DNA from: Vallitalea pronyensis
GTDB taxonomy: Bacteria; Bacillota; Clostridia; Lachnospirales; Vallitaleaceae
DNA: 64,000 bases
NCBI RefSeq assembly: GCF_018141445.1
Contig: NZ_CP058649.1
Location: 639,001 to 703,000, forward strand
Direction: 5' to 3'
The number at the start of each line of letters is the position of its first letter. Within the stretch, counting starts at the first letter, position 1. Position numbers and translations under genes: made by a program. The notes below the pieces were generated by a model that made no database searches, was not told the origin of the DNA, and was given only the letters and a program-made list of their open reading frames with translations. Positions 1 to 11,300 of the stretch are shown here, piece by piece.

Positions 1-576
1 GTCCGTCAAGCCATTAATGAATTGGTTAAAGAAGGGAAATTATATCGTGAAAAAGGAAGAGGTACATTTGTATCGTCACCTCATTTTTTACAGAGGAATG
101 TTAAAAGTTTTACAGATACTCTGCGAGAAAGGGGATTTACACCTTGTACGCAGATTTTAGAATTTTCTACTGTTTTTAATCTAAAAGAGATTAGTAAACT
201 GATGGATGTGCCTTATGAGACCAAGTTCTATAAATTGAAACGTTTGCGATTAGGTAATGATTTGCCCATGGCTCTTGAAACCGTTTACATAGAAAAAGAA
301 AAATGCCCCGATTTGGACCAGTATGATGTTAAGGAATCACTCTATGAAGTATTAGAAAAACAGTATCATTATAAGGTGGAAAATATTTCCTGTGATATGG
401 ATGCATGTATAGCCAACACATTTATGATGAATACTTTTCATATGCAGAAAAAAGGTGCTCTGTTAAAAGTTACAGGCATCACCTATATAGAAGGTAATGA
501 AAAACTCTTCTTTGAAGAATCTTATTATCGCCCTGATCTCTATAAATATCATGTGGACATTTATCGGAGGGTATAA
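1..576 (+). CDS. GntR-family transcriptional regulator with UTRA ligand domain (5' partial)
   Basis: The reading frame is open from base 1, so the gene begins before the window. The first codons encode the end of a winged helix-turn-helix (VRQAINELVKEGKLYREKGRGTF is read from base 1), which is the recognition helix and wing typical of the GntR/HutC family. The rest (about residues 30-190) matches the UTRA ligand-binding domain, including the usual pattern of KLKRLRLGNDLPMALETVYI and a C-terminal FEESYYRPDLYKYH. Such proteins bind an operator as dimers and are released by a small sugar or amino-sugar effector; the ligand cannot be told from sequence. A good promoter for the next gene starts 18 bases after its stop, so the two are probably separate units. 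Confidence 0.9.
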   Translation, partial: VRQAINELVKEGKLYREKGRGTFVSSPHFLQRNVKSFTDTLRERGFTPCTQILEFSTVFNLKEISKLMDVPYETKFYKLKRLRLGNDLPMALETVYIEKEKCPDLDQYDVKESLYEVLEKQYHYKVENISCDMDACIANTFMMNTFHMQKKGALLKVTGITYIEGNEKLFFEESYYRPDLYKYHVDIYRRV

Positions 577-593
577 GTAAGATAAAATTATGT

Positions 594-622
594 TTGTCAA
601 TTAATTAAATATATATTATAAT
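594..622 (+). promoter_or_regulatory. Sigma-A type promoter for the DUF1858 gene
   Basis: TTGTCA (594-599), a 17-base spacer, then a perfect TATAAT (617-622). The start codon of the next gene is 34 bases further on, behind the ribosome site AAGGAGGT at about 641. Confidence 0.7.
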
Positions 623-655
623 GGGTATACCCTAGATTATAAGGAGGTCAAAGAT

Positions 656-859
656 ATGGCAAAAGTAACAAAAGATATGATTATTGCTGATATTATAGCG
701 GTAGATCAAGGTATCATACCGATTCTATTAGAAGCTGGGATGCATTGTGTTGGATGCCCTTCTGCTCAAGGTGAGACACTTGAAGAGGCTGCTTTTGTGC
801 ATGGCATGGATATAGACGATTTAATGGGAAAAATCAATGCACATTTAGAAGGCAAATAA
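656..859 (+). CDS. DUF1858 domain small protein
   Basis: A 67-residue protein covering one DUF1858 domain. It shows the family core: a short helix (TKDMIIADIIAVDQGIIPILLEAGMHCVGCP is the conserved part, shown here by its CxxC pair at about residues 31-34) and a C-terminal helix DIDDLMGKINAHL. Family members are often stand-alone or fused to ScdA/Ric-type or hybrid cluster proteins; a redox or metal-linked role is suspected from the CxxC pair, but no reaction is established. A strong ribosome site AAGGAGG sits 9 bases before the ATG. It has its own promoter and a terminator hairpin afterwards, so it is a single-gene unit. Confidence 0.85.
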   Translation: MAKVTKDMIIADIIAVDQGIIPILLEAGMHCVGCPSAQGETLEEAAFVHGMDIDDLMGKINAHLEGK

Positions 860-896
860 TCACATTAGAAAACTGTATAATTTTACAGCATAAATA

Positions 897-930
897 AAGG
901 GGTAGTCTTATGATCGTAAGGCTGCCCCTT
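897..930. terminator. Bidirectional terminator between DUF1858 gene and mecA
   Basis: A hairpin with arms AAGGGGTAGTCTTA and the partner TAAGGCTGCCCCTT (one G-T pair), tight loop, between two convergent genes. The tail on the plus strand is only moderately T-rich (CATTTCGTG). Confidence 0.65.
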
Positions 931-970
931 CATTTCGTGTATAATCTTTTAACTTTCTTCATCGTAAGCT

Positions 971-1621
971 TTATAGCTTGGATAACACTTGAATAGCTTT
1001 TTCTTTGATGATGACATCGTAGTGTTCTTGTAAAAAAGCTTCCATAACGTGGGAAACGGTTATTTTTTTTCCATATTCAGAGAGTAAGCCGTGAAGACCT
1101 ACAAAGGCATCTTGGGTATCCTCTGATTTACGCAATACTAAATAATACTCATTAGACTGTTCATTTTTATACAATGAATTGACACCATCATATATTGGTA
1201 ATATAATCTTAGCAATTTTTGTTACTTCATTAAGGGTTTTAAACATATAAATCAATTGTTTTATATCTGTCGACTTACCAGTATCAACAACCTCTTCTTG
1301 GTCTGATTCTTTCTTTTTGAACTTACGAACATTTTGTTTGGGTATGGATGCAAATTTGTCATCCAGTTCATCGGGGTTATCCACTTTGGTAATGACCAAC
1401 ATAATACTGTCACCTGATAGGGGTATGGCCTCAATCATTAAAGGTACATTCTCAGCTTCAAAACCAAATTCATCTGAAGCTTTAGCCATCATATCCTTGA
1501 ATAGTTCTTGAGCTTTTTCTGTACCATATGCTAGCTCACTAATTTTAATCTGTCTTGTTGACAAATCTGTTTTATTTAAAGTACACCGTATTTGCGCATT
1601 ACTGATTTTTTCAATTTTCAT
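971..1621 (-). CDS. mecA: Adaptor protein MecA
   Basis: A 216-residue protein that fits the MecA family. The N-terminal half starts MKIEKISNAQIRCTLNKTDL and continues into the region with helix pattern KAQELFKDMMAKASDEFGFE; an acidic linker around residues 100-118 (KKKESDQEEVVDTG) separates it from the C-terminal domain (residues about 120-216). MecA proteins bring substrates to the ClpC unfoldase for ClpCP proteolysis; in Bacillus the target is ComK, but in Clostridia the substrates are mostly unknown. Length is normal for the family. It stands alone, convergent with the DUF1858 gene. Confidence 0.88.
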   Translation of the reverse strand: MKIEKISNAQIRCTLNKTDLSTRQIKISELAYGTEKAQELFKDMMAKASDEFGFEAENVPLMIEAIPLSGDSIMLVITKVDNPDELDDKFASIPKQNVRKFKKKESDQEEVVDTGKSTDIKQLIYMFKTLNEVTKIAKIILPIYDGVNSLYKNEQSNEYYLVLRKSEDTQDAFVGLHGLLSEYGKKITVSHVMEAFLQEHYDVIIKEKAIQVLSKL

Positions 1622-1817
1622 AGTATCACTTCCTTCTATTTGACATATGGATGTCTAGGTGCTTACTAAAAAGAAAGTTGCAATGAGATTATTCTTTTAT
1701 AAATTGTTATGCCTAAGCGATTATCGTTGCATCAACCTTATTCTTTTTGACGGGCTATATATATTTGGAATACATGGGAATGTACAAAAGAATAGAGGAC
1801 ATAATCATAATGGAAAA

Positions 1818-1843
1818 TGCTTAGGTGCTAGAGTGCTTAGGTG
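1818..1843 (+). repeat. Short direct repeat upstream of the FAD gene
   Basis: TGCTTAGGTG occurs at 1818-1827 and again at 1834-1843, a 16-base period. A related TAGGTGCTTA lies at about 1653. It could be a regulator site for either the mecA or the FAD-purA unit, but nothing more can be said. Confidence 0.35.
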
Positions 1844-1925
1844 GGTTACAACATATAAATGATCTCTTATGTATAGTATAATAGAAAAGTGGGTAAAATG
1901 TAAAGAGGATATTGCTGTCATTTTG

Positions 1926-1967
1926 CAGTCGAATATTTTTTGAAAAAAAATAAAAAATGTTCGATTT
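1926..1967. promoter_or_regulatory. PurBox-like inverted pair upstream of the FAD-purA operon
   Basis: On the minus strand, AAAATCGAACATT (about 1955-1967) matches the Bacillus PurR PurBox AWWWCCGAACWWT at 12 of 13 positions. A weaker opposite-facing site with CGAA lies at 1930-1933; the distance CGAA-N26-TTCG is close to the 24-25 expected for paired PurBoxes. The pair sits just upstream of the -35 box of the promoter at 1972, as in PurR-controlled Bacillus promoters, and the operon contains purA. Confidence 0.4.
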
Positions 1968-1971
1968 TCTA

Positions 1972-2000
1972 TTGATTTTATGTTTTGAATCTGTTAAAAT
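1972..2000 (+). promoter_or_regulatory. Promoter for the FAD oxidoreductase-purA operon
   Basis: TTGATT (1972-1977), 17-base spacer, TAAAAT (1995-2000). The first gene starts about 57 bases downstream. Confidence 0.6.
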
Positions 2001-2056
2001 TTTAAAGGATTATGCCTATAAGGATGTTAATCCAACCATAATTGATAGAAGGTGAT

Positions 2057-4730
<2,674 letters not shown>

Positions 4731-4869
4731 TAGGAGTAGTGCACATAGTGGTTGTTGAGCGTTACCTAGGATTATAAGGTATTATGCTAAAATTAAGCAT
4801 GACTGGAAGTTTTATATGCTATAAAAAATAAAAGGGTTATTCTGCCCTTATAGTAAGATGATGTGTGAT

Positions 4870-4913
4870 AAAAGGGTATCTAAATAAGTTGGAACTTATT
4901 TAGATACCCTTTT
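4870..4913. terminator. Strong bidirectional terminator
   Basis: A perfect 21-bp inverted repeat (arms 4870-4890 and 4893-4913) around a two-base centre, beginning AAAAGGGTATC and ending GATACCCTTTT, with T-rich tails on both strands. It ends purA and also the minus-strand operon that finishes at 5013. Confidence 0.85.
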
Positions 4914-5012
4914 CTTCTATTATAGGAATTTATTTGTATAAACATGAAAGCTATTCTAATGCACGGTGTAAGTATTTTTTATGGAAAATCCCTTTTACTA
5001 TTTGGGTGGCTT

Positions 5013-8000
5013 TTACCACTTACGATGATACTTATAATAAGCATCACGGTCATCAATGGTAATGGTAACATTATGCTGTTTGACCGTTCCATTACTGTAG
5101 TAGACTGTAAATTGGAAAGTAAGGTCTTCAGGACTTGGCCTTCCCCAACGGTAAATCATCGTATTATTCCATAGTTCACCTGACCATCTATTGGTGGAGC
5201 TACTTAGTGGTGATAGATTCATTTGATAGGGTTGAGGTGATATTCTGGCAGGTTCAATGATATGAACACTTACTTTGGAAACCGTTAAACGGCTGTCTGC
5301 ATGGATAGCCGTTGTTTGAGCACTTAACATAAAGCGTTCCCCTGCCCAGTATGTGTCATAGGTTCTAGGGTCATCATCTTTACCTGTCATAGCAAGATTG
5401 TATTTTATACGATTATCATTCCACTGAGGATGATGGTCAACTTGACCAGTTATGGATAGTGGTGAAGGTGCAATGATGGCTGTATCTGTAGCTGTGCCGC
5501 CATTCTTGTCGTCCACTAACACATGAAGGTCATAATTACCTGGTGTCATATGATCCATAAGAAGTACTTCAAGAAGTTCATAGTTATTGGTTATATTGGG
5601 TGATTGGGTATAGGTCTTAGGATAACCCTCTCCTGTTAAGGGTTGACCGTCTTTGGACAGGTTTACGGTTACGCTTAATGTATCCAAATCCACATCGTTT
5701 ACTTGAATATTAGCATATACCTTGTCCCCCTCATAGATAAAGGATGGGTCTGTGCCTAAGATGTTAACTGTTGGAGGTGTATTACGGGTAAAGTAAAAGT
5801 TATGTGCATCTACTTCCCAATTACCGTTAGGTGTGGTAGCTCTAAATTCTGCCACATAGTTACCTTCACTAATATAACTTCGATCTTCTTTGTAATCCAG
5901 TGTCCAATATTTAGTATTACCCACTGTTTTTGAGTAGACTAAATTACTTGTTCGCTCATATGACGTACCTTTATATAAGGTTACCTTCACATCATTTACA
6001 TAAATACTTGTCGTGGCTGTCAGTGTCGTTGTACGGTCATAAGTGACTTTACTATCTATTGACCCTAGTAAATTAATAGGGGTACTGACAACAACTGTAA
6101 AGGCTTCCTGATCTGTTTTAAGAGCGTTACTAGCATCTGTAGCTTTTACAATGACCTTATACGTCCCATCTGCCAACGTTTCAGGGATGTTAATTGCCTT
6201 ATTTACCCAGTAAAACTTATTGCCGTTCTGCGATACATAGCTTGTGTTATTGGAGTGTGTACGTATTAAACTGGTGACTAGGCTATTTGAACTATTATAC
6301 AGTGCCATATCCACGTAATGAAGCTTATTGAATATGGTTTTAACATCATATGCTAATAAATTCTCTGATGCAGGAATGCTAGAAATTGAAAACGTGCTAT
6401 CTTCGGTCTTTAGAGAAGCGTCAAGCTCTATAGGTGGGTCTGCTGATATGATAAAGGTTACAGGTTCACTCCATGCCCCTTCAATGTCCTGTACTTTGTA
6501 CTTAACAATGTATTCCACGTCTTTTCCGCCTTCTACTGCTGCAAGGGTACTTGGTATCATACCAGGTGTGTATTGGCTATCTGTGATTCTTTTCCACTCA
6601 TACATATCATCTTGGATACCTTTGTTTGCCATGTCCATATGATCTAGGTCGTAACCTGTACCATTTACACCGTTAATAACCCATTGATTGTTGCTAAGAC
6701 TGGCATTAATGGTTAAGTTGGCGATTGGTGTACGGTGTACAAGAAGCTGTATAAGGTTCTTATTGCCCCATTTTCGATAGTTATCAAATCTAGTTTCACT
6801 TGCAGCAACAGGGGTGTCCTGTGCTTGGTATTCCAAGGTGTACTGACCAACTTCATGGAAGCCATTCTTTGTGCTTGCTGTTTGACCGATAATATCGGGG
6901 ATACCGTTAGGGTTGGTAAACATGCTGTTATCAAAGGCACTGAATACGAACCTGTCCGTGTATTTTTCATCACCTTCGTAGTCATCAAAGATAAATTCAT
7001 AATCCACATTGTCTTCATCTGCTAGGATGCAGACAGAGGATGCAACAACATTTTCTAGCGGTAGTAAATAGTCCGTACTTGTAGGTGCTTTACTATGGAT
7101 GGCATCATCATAAATAAATATCAGTTGGTTACCTTCCACGACAATGTCAATGATTTCAGGTTTAGAACTATCTATCTGGACGATACTTGATGATGGTTTT
7201 GACACATTTTTACCGTTATCTACTGCAAACAACCGATAGGAGCCATTCACATCCGGTACAGTAAACGTTGATTTGTTGATACCATCACCAATTTTTACAC
7301 CTTTATCATTAGATACAGCGTCTAAAACATCATTATAAACATTGTACGTCATAATATTTTTCAATAAATATACTTCACTTTGTTCATTGGTGGTAACCGC
7401 TAAATTGTTCCCCCCCTTCAGAACAAAGGTATCTTCTGTTGATATAGTAGGTTTAACTCGGTCAATATATATCGGAAATCTTTTATAAGTTCCACCTTTA
7501 TAGTGGTCGAAAATTCTCACATACATATAACCACTCGTATCGGTTGGTAACTCATTTGCATTAAATGTAAGGGTATAGTCATCACTCTGTCCACTTGTAG
7601 CGTTTGGTATAGCAATGAACTTCGATTTTTTAGCAATACTTTGATAACTGCTGTTCAATAATTCGGCTTCTATAGTGATATCATCTTGCTCAATATCCCA
7701 CACTTTGCCTTTAACGGTTATGGAATGGCTGTCGTTTCCATTGATGTAATTTCTGTCAAGTTCCGCTGTTAGGTTAGGTGAATTGTTGAGATAGATATAG
7801 TTGCTATGTTCTACGTGTGCTGACTTAGGATCACCATGAGAATAATACCCTCTGGTATAGACATAACACTTCACATACACATTTAATTTCATGGGATTAT
7901 TTTGGCTAGTGTAATCGTGTTTTCGTACGATGGTGGTTTTTTCTACGCCATCATAGTACTTGGTGTGTCCATCACCACGTGATGTTCCAGAAAATCTGTC

Positions 8001-8348
8001 ATAACTGATATTCGTCCCATTAATTCTAAAGTAGGTGTCATCACTACAACTATAATCATCATAGCTGTAGGCTCGTAGCTCTCCTTTTGCTTTGAATTTT
8101 ATTTCCCAATATGTATCATCACCATCATAGGTTCTTATGTCCAATATCTCTAAGGTGATACCTGTACACTCCGCAAATATTGTGCGACTGCCTTTTACAG
8201 CAGTTTTCTTCATGGCAGGTATGTTATAGGTATACTGGGTCTGTAGGGGTTCTCGACCTGTCCAAGTAATAGTACTACTGGCATACGAAGGTATATTGAT
8301 TGTTATAAAGATGATAAATAACATACCAATAAGAAGTTTATGCTTCAT
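5013..8348 (-). CDS. Large secreted protein, unknown function (1111 aa)
   Basis: An 1111-residue secreted protein. It has a clear signal peptide (MKHKLLIGMLFIIFITINIPSYA, cleavage near residue 24) and no further membrane segment. The rest is beta-rich and looks like a string of extracellular Ig/Cadherin/PKD-type domains: recurring patterns such as NSPNLTAELDRNYING, DRVKPTISTEDTF and TPPTVNILGTDPSFIYEGD begin successive units. No SLH, sortase motif or enzyme active site was found, so it is probably retained by binding to a partner. It is the last gene of a three-gene operon, 17 bases after the 1887-residue protein, whose own partner is SLH-anchored. A structural or adhesive role next to the pilus-like operon is an inference. 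Confidence 0.75.
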   Translation of the reverse strand: MKHKLLIGMLFIIFITINIPSYASSTITWTGREPLQTQYTYNIPAMKKTAVKGSRTIFAECTGITLEILDIRTYDGDDTYWEIKFKAKGELRAYSYDDYSCSDDTYFRINGTNISYDRFSGTSRGDGHTKYYDGVEKTTIVRKHDYTSQNNPMKLNVYVKCYVYTRGYYSHGDPKSAHVEHSNYIYLNNSPNLTAELDRNYINGNDSHSITVKGKVWDIEQDDITIEAELLNSSYQSIAKKSKFIAIPNATSGQSDDYTLTFNANELPTDTSGYMYVRIFDHYKGGTYKRFPIYIDRVKPTISTEDTFVLKGGNNLAVTTNEQSEVYLLKNIMTYNVYNDVLDAVSNDKGVKIGDGINKSTFTVPDVNGSYRLFAVDNGKNVSKPSSSIVQIDSSKPEIIDIVVEGNQLIFIYDDAIHSKAPTSTDYLLPLENVVASSVCILADEDNVDYEFIFDDYEGDEKYTDRFVFSAFDNSMFTNPNGIPDIIGQTASTKNGFHEVGQYTLEYQAQDTPVAASETRFDNYRKWGNKNLIQLLVHRTPIANLTINASLSNNQWVINGVNGTGYDLDHMDMANKGIQDDMYEWKRITDSQYTPGMIPSTLAAVEGGKDVEYIVKYKVQDIEGAWSEPVTFIISADPPIELDASLKTEDSTFSISSIPASENLLAYDVKTIFNKLHYVDMALYNSSNSLVTSLIRTHSNNTSYVSQNGNKFYWVNKAINIPETLADGTYKVIVKATDASNALKTDQEAFTVVVSTPINLLGSIDSKVTYDRTTTLTATTSIYVNDVKVTLYKGTSYERTSNLVYSKTVGNTKYWTLDYKEDRSYISEGNYVAEFRATTPNGNWEVDAHNFYFTRNTPPTVNILGTDPSFIYEGDKVYANIQVNDVDLDTLSVTVNLSKDGQPLTGEGYPKTYTQSPNITNNYELLEVLLMDHMTPGNYDLHVLVDDKNGGTATDTAIIAPSPLSITGQVDHHPQWNDNRIKYNLAMTGKDDDPRTYDTYWAGERFMLSAQTTAIHADSRLTVSKVSVHIIEPARISPQPYQMNLSPLSSSTNRWSGELWNNTMIYRWGRPSPEDLTFQFTVYYSNGTVKQHNVTITIDDRDAYYKYHRKW

Positions 8349-8365
8349 ATCTGTTCACCTTCTTT

Positions 8366-11300
8366 CTATAAGTTTTCGGCTTTGGCTTTCATGTAGCTGT
8401 AACGTATTGCTCTGTTCTCCGCATTAACTTCTACCACCCCAATATAGTAACCGTCTTGTACGGGTACAATGTCTAAGTCCTGTACATCTGTCCACGTGTC
8501 GTCCATGAGCTGATTGACCAGAATTTCCTCCACGGATGTTTTATCATCAGAAAATACCTTATACTTGTACGCAACCCCATCATCTAAGTGGTTACCAATA
8601 TGAAACTGTGTAGATTGTAAAGGCTGTATGGTTTCTACCATATCACTAAAACCACCGATATAATCTAATTGTACACCTGACGTTGTGATACAGGCTTTTT
8701 GAGTCGTACCTTTTAATTGTAGGGTGATAAAATCAGGTGCTATGAGCATGCCTTCATATGTTTCATATTGCTTGCCATCACCGTAATTAGATAATGTACC
8801 ATCTTTCTTTAAGTAAACAAGAGTGGTATCCAATGGAAACATATCTTCTACATCTGTTGCTAATAGTATTAGCCCACTTGGGTCTGTTCGCCAAAGATCC
8901 CCATTTGTATCTATGCCATAAAGATACTTTGAGCATGCAGCAAATTTCGATATGTTGTTATTTCTAAATTCCGAGTAGCCGTTTAAATTCTGTGAAAGAC
9001 TGTTTTTATAAATGGGGTTTATGTAATTATTCTCCCGAATAAGTAAAGGGATGCCATTACTTATAAGGATATCCTTAATGCCAGAATAATAAGTAGCATT
9101 ATTTAAATAGTTATAGTCGGAATTATCCTCTTTATAAACGGATGCTCTACCGTTTTTAATGCCTATCATGACACGAAATCCTAGATTAATAACTTTATCG
9201 AAATACGAGCTGATTTTTCGCCAATTATACCAAGAATGACTATTATAACTTGGTACAAGGGATGAATTAAAATAACCGTTGGAAGTCATATAGGCAACGC
9301 CCCTGCTGTCCTCAAAGTAATATATGGCATTGTTAGGGACTTTATAGGCATTGACATATTGATTCATGTCGTATCGTTTTCCATCTTTCATGATGACAAT
9401 CATACCAAGATTATTAGTGATAATATGGCTAATGTCATCTATTTTTAGGTAACGAGCGGTGTAGGTGTCATCTGCAACTCGATCCCCAAAAAAGAACTCG
9501 CCATTTGTACCTTGAAGCCATAAGCCATTTTCTATTTGGACAACATTCTTCAGTTTCCCTAAACTGTTCATTTTTGTCCATACTTCATAGTAATAACCAC
9601 CCGCTGTTGCATACGTATCCTTGACTGCTTTCGAAAAATACAAGGTATCATCTGATTTAACCGCAACGAATCCCCTGTAACCAACAGGGATTAATCTTTT
9701 GATGGACATACCATTTAGTTCATCTAGTGACTCTAAATGATTGTCGTAATTGCTTACAACACGATAATATTTCCCATTGAGTTGGACATAAATCGTGTAG
9801 TCAAGTGTATTACATATAACCTCATAGTTTGTTGTATGGTATAGTTCTTCAATGCGATAAGGGTAAAAAGTAATATGATTTCCAAATAATCTATGATAAG
9901 TCTTTCCATTATGACCAGACCGATACAATAGCATTATTGATTGTGCCACTACATGCCCCTCATAATAGGTATCGCTAGTAATTTCTTCATAATTATTGCG
10001 ATGATAAGTACTTGAATACTGTCGATAAGTCCCTATCATGATATAATTCCCATCATGTTTAATACCAATCAACAAGTTATTAAGGGATATTAATTGTTTA
10101 ATATTACGCCATTTGGTGGTATCAATTTTATAGCTTATATAACTAGTGATATATACATCACCATATGCTTTTATAGTTCCGTCGTTGTAAAGCATGACGA
10201 GTAAATTTGATATAGTATGTATATCCTTTACATTTGTATAGTCCATATCCTTAATGGCTCTTACACCATCTGCTGTAAACTTAGTGGTCGCCAAACTTTC
10301 GTCTGTAATGCTAACGTTTAGTTGGCCATCTTTTTTGTAAATGATTAATTCTTTGGTTCTTTTAATTATTTGTATATCATCTTTTAATAAATGTTGTGGG
10401 AGTGGGTTAGAAAAATACAAACTGGATAAGGGTTTAATGCCTTTATCCTCTACCTTAATGTCATATTCCATTTTAGGTAATTCTAACGTGTTCCCCACAA
10501 GGTCAGATATTTTAAACTCCTGTTGTAATAATGTCAAATCCAACTCTTGCCCTTCTGTAAAATCGTCATCAAAGGTTAAGCGCATGACGTTGTTGTCGAT
10601 GCTGACATTATTCGGCATGACCACATGTTTCCTCACCGTGAGCATGAGCTGATCCTTCCATAAATCACTACTTACATCCCCTATAATGTATTTACCACGT
10701 GTTGTTGAACAATGAGCGAGTTCTCGTAAGGTAGCGTATTGGCTGCTAATGTCTGAACTATGATTGTTGCTATCAAATTTTTTATCCAGTGTGGTTTCAT
10801 CCGGTGCTATTACATAGGTTTCAAAATCGTTGTAAATGAGATAGTCCATCAGGTCTTTATCAATACTTGATGCTGAATAGTTATATGCCTCATTTTCATA
10901 ATTTAACCCTATACCTTTAGTAAAGTATAAAAATACTTTTTTGCTATCCTTGGTATAAGGAACGTCTTCGACTTTAGAGAAATCCATGCCCTGTATATCA
11001 TAATAGAAATCATGAGGTGAAAAAGAGGATGTGCGTGTCCAGTGGTTCGTAACGTTCACGCTTTCCCCACCGATTCTTATATTTCCCCATATCTGACAAA
11101 ATCCAATCCCTTGATACCAACCATTTGTTGTAATCTGTCTGGTTGATAATGTGGCGATTTTATTGTCAGGGTTAAAAAACCGAAATTCTACCCCTGATTG
11201 TTCATATCCTCCATACATGTTTGAATCTGACCGATAAAAACTCCCTCTTTCCCATGACACGGTATTTCCTTTTTGAAATGGTATCGTTGGTGTTGTGTAC

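Noticed and set aside
1659-1862. 67-codon open frame between mecA and the FAD gene
   Set aside because: Low-complexity wording, no ribosome site, lies in a region full of regulatory-like repeats; no coding character.
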